Positions 56,288 through 64,000 of a stretch of DNA of 64,000 bases are shown one piece after another (position 1 is the first letter of the stretch; each line of letters begins with the position of its first letter). Below the pieces are notes generated by a model. It searched no databases. It saw nothing but the letters and a program-made list of their open reading frames with translations, and was not told the DNA's origin. The stretch spans positions 402,273,037-402,337,036 of the forward strand of contig NC_080672.1 in assembly GCF_030247195.1 (NCBI RefSeq), read 5' to 3'. This DNA comes from Topomyia yanbarensis. Taxonomy: Eukaryota > Arthropoda > Insecta > Diptera > Culicidae. Made by a program: the position numbers and the translations under genes.

Positions 56288-56546
56288 TTACACCATGGAT
56301 GCGCATTTGCGGCGTATTGGGCTTGCAGAGAGTAGTCTGTGCGCTTGTGACGAGGGCTATCACGACATCGAGCACGTTGTCTGGGTATGCGCCGGGTATT
56401 GTGACGCCAGGTCTCAGTTAAAGGAATCCCTTCGGGGCCGAGGTACACCACCCAATGTCCCAGTCCGAGATATGCTGGCAACTCGTGATTTCCCCTATAG
56501 GTCCCTTATTTATACCTTCATAAAAACGATAAATATCCCAATTTAG
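56288..56546 (+). pseudogene. C-terminal fragment of non-LTR ORF2
   Basis: The open frame contains RRIGLAESSLCACDEGYHDI and EHVVWVC (Cys/His block CxC...H...C) and ends VRDMLATRDFPY...LIYTFIKTINIPI before TGA/TAG. This is the usual C-terminal tail after the RNase H region in mosquito non-LTR elements. All upstream domains (endonuclease, RT) are missing through 5' truncation. No promoter of its own is expected. Confidence 0.8.
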
Positions 56547-57399
56547 CCCCTCTCTTTTATTTCTCGTTTTTAGAGTTTCCTCCTGCCTTGTGGAACCGAT
56601 CAGCTCCAGAGTGCCACTATGTAACCGCCGTCGCCCTTACCACTACGCCTGCATAGAAGGAAACTGAAGCGAGAGCGACTCGAGGTCCGATGACTTTTGA
56701 AGGATTCCCCGCGGGTCCGAAGAATACCATGCGCCAACCCGGTACTCGACGACTTACTAGACTGAGGCGCAAATTTGTTTCGCTGATCCCCCCCCCCCCC
56801 CCTTCGAGCGAAAGTTGCAAATTTTGCTCTTCTTTCCCTGTCTCTCCCCTGTCCTTGATACAACTGCTGCTACACTGATGCGGAAATAAGCCACCCTCTG
56901 AATATCTTGACCAAGCATAAGTTTTAGTTAAAAAATTCAAATTAGTATTCTGTATTCCTAGTTTTAAGATAGCTATAATTTTTACTCTTTATTGAAACTC
57001 TTGTCCTCCATCTTGTAAATAGAATTGAATCCCTAGTTTTAAGATTTCTGTGAAGTTTCTCATAAATATTTGTTCCCCCTTTTGTGTACTAAACTATATT
57101 GTTAGTTTTAAGATAACCGTAAAATATTTCGTAAAATACTATTACTCCCCCTCTTGTATATCAAAGTGAATCCCTTGTTTTAAAGTTTTTCATAAAAAAA
57201 TCTTTTGGCCCTCTCTTGTATATTGAATCTTATTTCTAGTCTTAAGATAGCTGTAAACTTTTTTTTTCCTTTGTGAAAAAAATATTTCAACATTGTAACC
57301 TCCTAGTTTTAAGATATCCAAAATGTAAAAACATAAGCATTTGGCACCGCCAAGCTAACGCATTTGTGCCTATCAAATAAACGAAATGAATAAAAAAAA
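56288..57399 (+). mobile_element. 5'-truncated non-LTR retrotransposon, copy 2
   Basis: It carries the last ~85 codons of ORF2, a ~0.8-kb 3' UTR and the tail AAATAAACGAAATGAATAAA plus A9-10. It is flanked by the exact 13-bp direct repeat AATATGAACTAAT at 56275-56287 and 57400-57412, the target duplication of target-primed reverse transcription. The 3' UTR has degenerate repeats of CTAGTTTTAAGATA. Unlike copy 1 it holds a C15 run (56788-56802) where copy 1 reads CTCCCGTTTGCCC. The frame is open to the stop at 56546, so it is the younger-looking copy. Confidence 0.93.
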
Positions 57400-57539
57400 A
57401 ATATGAACTAATGGTTTTTTTTCGAAAATGATTTTTTTTTTTCGTTAGAAAACTTGTGCCCACTTTATAAAATGAACAACCCTTACGTTCTAAGGTAAGG
57501 TCCATCCCTATAAATCGAATAATTAGAAATACTTCATTT

Positions 57540-58250
57540 CAACTAAATCGAAACTAGCGACCCTGCGAATTCCGCATCAACATTTCCCGAGCAAATTTGA
57601 ACCACCCTATCACGAACACACCCATGCTGCGGCGAAAGTTTTCCGTACCCACCACCCCGGGTGCGGTGGACGAAAGCGAAATTCAACCCATCCCAACAAC
57701 CCACCAACCGCCAACGCGACTAGAATGTAGCCAGATCGATGCCGAAAAGCGAGACGGAAATGGACGGATGAAGAGAAAGAGCGAGAGAGCGCGCACACCC
57801 GCGACAACGGCGAACAGAGCGGACGAAGTTAGAAGCTTTCCCTTTCGCAGCCAGCCAGCTCAAGGTTGGTCCAAGGACATGTCGGGTTTTGTCTGGGTCG
57901 CCGCCGCCGCCGCCGTTGCCGCCATCATCACCACCTCCACTTCCTGCACCACCACCACCATCGCCATCATTATCGTCTGCCAAGGACTGACAGATGTGGA
58001 GGCGGTACCGAGAATGATTGGACAGGCGACGAGAGGTTAATGGGGGTCGTCGCTTCGTACCTACACAGCCATCGGAAGGGAAGGAAAAGCTTCTCTGGTC
58101 GGGCCGCGGTGAGCTTTTCACGTGCACTAGTTCCTGAGTTTGTGTTCAGCTTTGAGTGTAGCTACGAACCGACCGGAGACAGAACAGGAAAATGCTACTG
58201 GAGAGATTTGCTACATTTTGTTTGCGTGTGTTAGTCAGAGTGAGATGGAA
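57540..58250 (+). other. GC-rich block; best candidate for a real 5' exon
   Basis: It has the highest GC and CpG content of the window, with a trinucleotide-rich run (GCC then ATC/ACC) at 57898-57975. The plus frame 57597-58040 (147 codons) contains an internal ATG at 57878 opening MSGFVWVAAAAAVAAIITTS, a signal-peptide-like hydrophobic start, and ends near AGAGGTTAATG (possible splice donor at 58034). A second donor-like GCGGTGAGC lies near 58105. Open frames also exist on the minus strand (135 codons, Gly-rich) because of the trinucleotide repeat. No domain is recognised; a 5' UTR/first exon or regulatory DNA fits equally well. Confidence 0.3.
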
Positions 58251-58254
58251 AAGG

Positions 58255-61120
58255 GTAGAACATTTGTAGCGGGAAGAATAACAACTATTCTCCTACTCAG
58301 AATTTGCAGTTGAGTAGAACTTTGTCATCTTCGTCACTTTTGCAAATTGACGCTGGTTAGGCTGCATTCAGGCTCAAAATGGTATGACAGAGGATTCAAT
58401 TTAGAGATCAAAGATTAGATGGCTCCCGTGTAATCGTTTTTCTCTGAGACGGATTCCCGGGTAGATTTGTTTAGTTTGTTTGTTTCCACATTGCTAACAA
58501 TATTTTTTATTCTGACTTGCATAGAAAATATCTTGCCTGAACTGACATGTTGCTCTACTTTGACACTTGTTTCTATTCTATTCGAGAGTACCAGTATAGC
58601 AGTAGGATAAATCAACCACCGATTGAGGTAGGTAGGACTTTTTAGCTTTTCAACAATCAGAAAAGTTGAAAAAAATAGATTTGGTTGAAAAGGTAAAAAT
58701 ATTTCTATTAGAGAACAAATAATAAAATGGTTCTACCCGAGCAGTGACTTCTATTTCTACGAGATTAAAATGAATGAATTTCAAAATAGCACGCCTCGGA
58801 GCTGTACCGTGACTGTTGACTTCAAGTATTGTAACATCCATTGGTTTGGCCACGACGCGGGATATTTATTAAAGTAAGAAATAGAGCTAGAACTTCCGAT
58901 TTAGATCTTTACACAGTTCCATCATATAAGAAATTCAGTATTGATATCATTCTGATTTTTGACAAAGATGAAAAGCATTATCTGGCGCATTTTGGTTCGA
59001 GCAAAATGGCAAATCTGTCACAATAAAGAGAGGTACGAACCAATTAATTGGCGAAATAGGATAGGATAAATTAGAATATATTGGCTCGATTGACACATTC
59101 TTGGATGGGCGAAATTAGATTATATTGGCTCGATTGACACATTCTTCATTTCATTCGGAGATTTGTGCCTTTCCACGTGGTCCTATCAATTTCCTGATGG
59201 GAAGGGAAAGCGAGGTGAAAGAAAAAAGTAGGGAAATGCGAAATGACAACACAATATACTCACAACACAAAACAGTAAACAGCCTGGATTCTTCGCTGTC
59301 GAAGGTATAATGAAACCTACCGAGGAAGCCTATAGCTCTCTTCTACAGGAACAAAGACATATCCTTGAGTTTTAGCTCCCTCTACACATGGAGAACCAAA
59401 AATCCGAAAACGCTATTCCATTACTTCTTTGCAGTTGTTCTGAACTGTGTTAGTGTGAGAAAAATGTGACAAGCCTATCAGATCCCACGAACTCGCTTCT
59501 ACACTGTTCAGACCACGCTAAGTAAGTATTAAAGCCTGATCACCATGTGTCACCACGTTAAACAGATGGTATATCACGAAAGGTTCAGTATAGGTTCTAC
59601 CAAGTATCATTCGAATGTACATTCAAAATCAGTACACTGTCGGCTAAACTACCAACGGTTGTCCATGTAGTGCTGATTTCGCAATGGCTGCGCCTAGTAT
59701 CTTAAAACCAACAACCAGCACTACCAGTGCAGAACACAAACAAAGAATGCTACACGATCGTAATACGGTAATACAGAGGACAAACAAGTACATCTGAATA
59801 GGAGCGATAATCACATGAGTGTATACGATAATGATGAAGAAAACAGGTTGAATGATCCCCGGCTTCGCAGCAAATGATACCCTGTCGATTAACAGGAATG
59901 TCACCACGAGCAGTGTAAAAATTCGTGCACTAGATTCTTACAGCCAAGTACTAATATTTTTGTTTCTTTTATATACTGTATATTTCACTTATCGGGAAAC
60001 AGATAAAAAAATCGGCAACTGAAATAGCAGCAATGAAAATTTATATAAAAAAAATCTTATTCACTCCATTCGCAGGGTTTAGACCTGGCTGTAGAACTGC
60101 TACAATTAACACCTTTTTTGCACTGAGTATACTGACTGGATCGAGGAAGGATTTGATGGAAATTTTATTCATTTCATTTTTAATTGGTTTTACTCTTCTA
60201 CTCATTTGACGAATTTTTTTTAATTTTTTCATATATGCTTATTATTTATTTTATTAAATTTCATTGATTCCATTAAGTTTCTCTAAATTATTTATTCTAT
60301 TTGAGGTTAATTTATTGAAGGTCATTTAACGGTAACCTATTATTACAATTAATCAAGTATCTCACTAGGTGATTGGCATTATTTGGCTGATCCATCTAGT
60401 AAAAATAGACTGGTCTGTCCAGAAAATATATTCAAAAGTTCCATATTGAGAACTGTGATGAGGAAGCTCACGCCCGCCAACGGAAATATACAGATTCTCC
60501 ATGAAATATGAAATTTCATTTTCCATTTAAATTTTCAATAATGTGCTAATGAACTTAAGTAAACAATCTTAAGGTTAAGTATTTCTTGATCGATTGGTGG
60601 TTGAACAAATGAAATTATTTGATAAATTACATTGTTATGCAACGTTCGCACTACCAGTTAAAACGGGTTTTTATGCTATCTAGGTGACATTTTTCTTGTT
60701 GCTAATTATTAAAACGTGTTATAACTCTGTAGTGTAAACATTGTATTATTAAACCAATTCTGCAGCGTTTTATGTTATAGGTGTTTTATGTGGTAATAGG
60801 ACTGCCATAGTTATATCTTCAGTACAGCGGTTTGTTTCATAATTTAAAACAGATTTATTTTAAAATTAAAATTAGTATACCTAACCGTTCTATTTGTTGT
60901 ATACTTTGAAACGCGATAAGAACTGTGTTTTAAATACATAGGGCAGGACAAATACTCTTAAGAAATGGCTTGAATTTTAATCGAAAAAGAACACCCGCTT
61001 AAACTGCTGCTGGGACGGTAAGTTCTGTTTTAAAATTTTCCGTTTTGTACAGTACGAAACAAAAGTGTTTGAAATTACGAAACAAAAAGTTCTGCTAGGA
61101 ATGTGATTGTTTCCGATGCA
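58255..61120. other. No gene; local tandem duplication at 59071-59146
   Basis: AT-rich. A 32-bp stretch (TTAGA.TATATTGGCTCGAT then TGACACATTCTT) is present twice with a 44-bp period, starting at 59071 and 59115. A ~50-bp minus-strand match (GTGCTGGTTGTTGGTTTTAA, 59720-59660) resembles 62520-62570. No domain recognised. Confidence 0.45.
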
Positions 61121-61124
61121 ATTA

Positions 61125-61271
61125 CAGGTTTTTTTACGCGGAGGATACAGGCCACGCAAAATGAAAACCGCGTAAATTTAAAAAAATGCGTAAATGAAAA
61201 CCGCGTAAATTTCAAAATCCGCGTAAAAAAATACCGCGCAAGAAAAACCGCGTAAAAAAAACCTGAGTGTA
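61125..61271 (-). mobile_element. Short relative of the 33-bp satellite element
   Basis: Ends ACAGGTTTTTTTACGCGG and CCGCGTAAAAAAAACCTGAG then TGT are inverted repeats; inside are two or three units of AATGAAAACCGCGTAAATTT. It is the unexpanded form of the element at 10351-11335, in opposite orientation (the GGATACAGGCC block is at the left). Confidence 0.8.
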
Positions 61272-61274
61272 CTC

Positions 61275-62355
61275 TCCTATATAAAATACTACGCTGCTAA
61301 ACAGTGCAATAACTACAGAAGCACGTTGTCAGATGCCTTACTGATAAAACACATATAACCGAAATATGAAACATATGAAAGCCAATAGGCTCTTTACCCT
61401 ACGCAGCTACAAAGCGCCGTAAACATGGATTAACAAGTTATAACGCACACGCCTGCATAAAAATAAATATTTTTTTCAACGCAACACTCTCAAGCAGCAC
61501 ACATTCTGCCGTATTGAATTAAATCCAAACCACCCCACCCACCCACTTTGCAAATCATTCTGTGACACCGTGCTGGTACCCGAAAAATCCGCACACGGCC
61601 ACCGCTGCCGAAAATGCATAGCGTCTACCGCTTATTGTAGTGCCCAGACGCTGCAGCCATGATCTTACCCGTTCGACCTCAGAACAAAAACTGATTCAAA
61701 CGTGTACGCGTCACCTCTATAAACTAACCGTGGTTTAGCCACTTAGGTGCGAGTGTGTGCAAATGCCAACGTTGCTGAAAATCGATAGCGCTTATTGCAT
61801 CGCCCGGAGATGATGTTGCTCGTATGGGATATTAGCAACAACTGATTTAAACGGACATGCGTCGCTTCTATTTATGACTTTTCGTGCGTGATTGAGCGAC
61901 TAAGGTGCCCTCTAATGACGGCTGTGTCTGAGAAATCTGCCTCACGAATGGTAATTTTCCAGTTTTTCGTGAACTTTTTAATTTTATCAATTTCCAAAAG
62001 TGTACTTTTATTGGGGAGATATTGAATTATTACCAATATTTAAGTTAGGTGTTTCTGAATCGGTTGGTGTATGAATGATTAAAATCCATCTAGTAATATC
62101 GGAGTTATAAGCGTGCAAACCTTACATAGTTTCGTTATATGGGAGATAGTTTAGATTTTAGAATGACACCTAGCCCCAAATAGTGGAGTAAGACATTTTT
62201 AATGTCAAAACTGTGCAATCAAACCTAATTCCTGTCTGTTGGATCTTGTGGACGAAGTTTGCTGTTGGGTGTTAAGAACTTGTTTTTTTTGGCAATGAAA
62301 CATTAGCACAACTATAGGGTCCATTAGTCTAACTTCTGTCGCGTTATCGTATACG
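61275..62355. other. No gene recognised
   Basis: Two similar CpG-containing passages near 61640 and 61790 (AGCG(T)CTA..GCTTATTG.A, TGCCCAGACG / CGCCCGGAGA, followed by AAACGTGTACGCGTC / AAACGGACATGCGTC) suggest an old ~150-bp duplication. No domain. Confidence 0.4.
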
Positions 62356-62357
62356 TT

Positions 62358-62488
62358 TATGCCATTACTGATCTCATGATGTACACAGTCGGATATTCTC
62401 GTTTATTCCTTGTTCTTAACCGTCCCTTAAGAATAAGGAACAAACAAGAATATCCGACTGTGAAGGTCATGAAACCAGTAATAGCATA
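62358..62488. repeat. Long hairpin (arms ~60 bp)
   Basis: TATGCCATTACTG, TCATGA and ACAGTCGGATATTCT followed by GTTTATTCCTTGTTCTTA pair with the complementary series ending TAATAGCATA; the loop is about 9 bases (ACCGTCCCT). The inner 34 bp are almost perfect. Both strands therefore give a frame reading GYS(R/C)LFL.L; coding is not implied. Confidence 0.85.
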
Positions 62489-62489
62489 T

Positions 62490-63100
62490 TCTGCTTCGAC
62501 GTTCGCTTTTTTGATGATGGTGCTGGTTGTGGGATTGGAAACACTAGACGCAATCGTTGTTATTTCTTTGGAAGTACTGATTGTTGGTTTTGAGGTAAAA
62601 GGTTCATTTTTTTCTGATTTGACGGCCTGTTTATAGAACTGCCCCGTAGTTGTTAGACTGGGATGCATAGTTATATTATAGGTTAGGTTACAAGGAATAG
62701 GTACCTAGGTGGTTTGAATCCAATATTTAGGTACGAAGAAATTAGTTTAGACATCTGAATTCTCACAACGCGAATACTGTTGGAAAAACATATCGGAAAA
62801 AAATTGTTAAAATACTATACGTAGCGCATTCCAGCTCACTGTATTTCGGCATGATACCTTTGACGAACTCTGAGCTAGTCCACGGTGCTCAGTCGTGTAG
62901 ACGTACTTCGATTTTATCATCACCCGTGTAATGGCAAGATATGTTTTGGCGATGGCAGCGCTACCAGCGGGTGGATATACAAACCTTTTATAAGGTTTTC
63001 TTTGAAAAAAAAAACAGTTCCGTTTGGTGTTTTCTTATTCCTAGTTTCCGAGATATTCATCATGTAACAGGAAAAAAAATGTGCACAGTTATCTCCAAAA
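62490..63100. other. No gene recognised
   Basis: Nothing identified. Confidence 0.45.
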
Positions 63101-63106
63101 TCCATC

Positions 63107-63440
63107 AAGGGGCCGTCCATATACCACGTGGACAGTTTAGGGGAGGATAGGGGGTACGAAAAAGTCCATGTTGGTCCATTGATTCGGAGGTATGAGAATT
63201 GTCCACGTGGACTCTTGACTGTTTTTTTTTGCATCAAAGTATTGGCCCACATAAAAAATCCTTGAATTCCTAGAATTTAAACTTCTAAGAAATTACTGGA
63301 CAAATGATGGTCCATATGGACATCGTTAGTAGGGGGGGGGGAGTACGGGTACAGAAATAGTTCCACGCTTGTCCACGGTGGGAGAAGAGGGGGTCAAAAA
63401 CTAAGGTATTTCTGGCCACGTGGTATATGGGCGGCCCCTT
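63107..63440. mobile_element. 334-bp MITE (AAGGGGCCGTCCATATACC type)
   Basis: Starts AAGGGGCCGTCCATATACCA then CGTGG; the right end, read inverted, is AAGGGGCCGCCCATATACCA then CGTGGCC: 25-bp inverted repeats with one mismatch. Interior repeats of TTGTCCACGTGGAC and GTCCATATGGACA. A G10 run lies at 63332-63341. No coding sequence; superfamily not certain. Confidence 0.85.
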
Positions 63441-63444
63441 AGTT

Positions 63445-64000
63445 ATTTTGACATTTAGTCTCGATACCACATTTCTTATTAAATAAATTCATTTATTTAT
63501 CATTATTTAATTTACAAATTCTTTTGTAGACAGGCGTCACATGGTAGATGTTTCATTTTAGGAAGTTCGGGTATTAGGGTATTTAACCCTTTCATGACCA
63601 ACTTGTATTCAAATGCACCATACTGTTTGTGCAGTGAATAGGCAACAACGTGATAGACATCTAGAAGGTGTTATCTTTGCTATGTCATTGCATAGGTCGC
63701 TCATGTTGCGTGAATTGTATACACGGTAGAGGACATCATTGACCATTGTGATTTCGGCTGTTACCGTGGATCAAATTTCAGCGTCGTTTATGTTTTTCCG
63801 TGTTGTTCTGCGATAAACGCATTGTCTTTCGTCCTAAGTACTGTACAATTAAATAATGAAAAAAATATCAAATGAGTTTTTTCTTACGTAAAAATTAATG
63901 CTAAACACAAGTATTGTGCTGGTTTTTCGATATTTTTATTTTTGAAAAAAAAGGACATCATCATGAAACATACGCTCGGGGGGCAGCCGTTTAGGGGCAC
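63445..64000. other. No gene recognised
   Basis: Nothing identified up to the window edge. Confidence 0.45.

Noticed and set aside
59644..59907. 87-codon hydrophobic minus-strand protein
   Set aside because: Part of it matches 62.5 kb at the DNA level as a probable repeat, and the hydrophobicity follows from T-rich sequence.
1..64000. Integrated viral sequences (often present in Aedes genomes)
   Set aside because: No open frame resembled flavivirus, rhabdovirus or other viral proteins; this was by eye only and a profile search would be needed to exclude short fragments.

Overview
The window reads as repeat-dense, AT-rich intergenic or intronic DNA from an insect nuclear genome, most likely a culicine mosquito of the Aedes type. 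The reasons are tRNA-derived SINEs of the Feilai type (described from Aedes aegypti), a decayed mariner/Tc1 transposase of the mosquito DD37E kind, several non-LTR retrotransposon remains, and many short elements with terminal inverted repeats. Nothing looks prokaryotic. I find no intact protein-coding gene. The long open frames come either from 33-bp tandem repeats or from GC-richer blocks without a recognisable domain.

Layout. 0-4.3 kb: a tRNA-like repeat, a 1.2-kb inverted-repeat element and a broken DD37E transposase. 4.9-10.3 kb: two clusters of one interspersed repeat (three ordered motifs), the second interrupted by a hAT-type MITE; between them are a small MITE, a hairpin and a weak TATA+Inr site. 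10.35-11.34 kb: a short inverted-repeat element whose core has grown into a 33-bp satellite; a small relative lies at 61.1 kb. 11.85-12.86 kb and 56.29-57.40 kb: two 5'-truncated copies of one non-LTR retrotransposon, the second with a clean 13-bp target duplication. 16.3-18.5 kb: a retrotransposon C-terminus and a TTAA-flanked element nested in a ~115-bp tandem repeat. 19.1-22.45 kb: a 3.3-kb purine-rich array carrying a SINE with perfect target duplication. 23.7-26.55 kb: two back-to-back CACAGTGG-ended elements sharing CGGCG at all three junctions; a third relative lies at 39.2-41.0 kb. 33.9-34.3 and 41.2 kb: RNase H and reverse transcriptase fossils. 42.0-42.7 and 52.7-53.4 kb: two further tandem arrays. 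54.9, 30.7 and 63.1 kb: more inverted-repeat elements.

How the parts relate. The window is a record of nested insertion: SINE into satellite, hAT MITE into older repeat, TTAA element into tandem repeat, element beside element. Two features go beyond routine transposon annotation. One is a recurring hairpin motif, CTGA(N)GA...stem...GAAAC, at seven places in otherwise different sequence; it resembles the core of hammerhead ribozymes, but catalysis is unproven. The other is a pair of long inverted repeats (arms ~0.5 and ~1 kb) that would give long hairpin RNA if transcribed. Five GC-richer blocks (near 14, 28, 36, 50 and 58 kb) are the best places to look for exons or regulatory DNA of a neighbouring or host gene.
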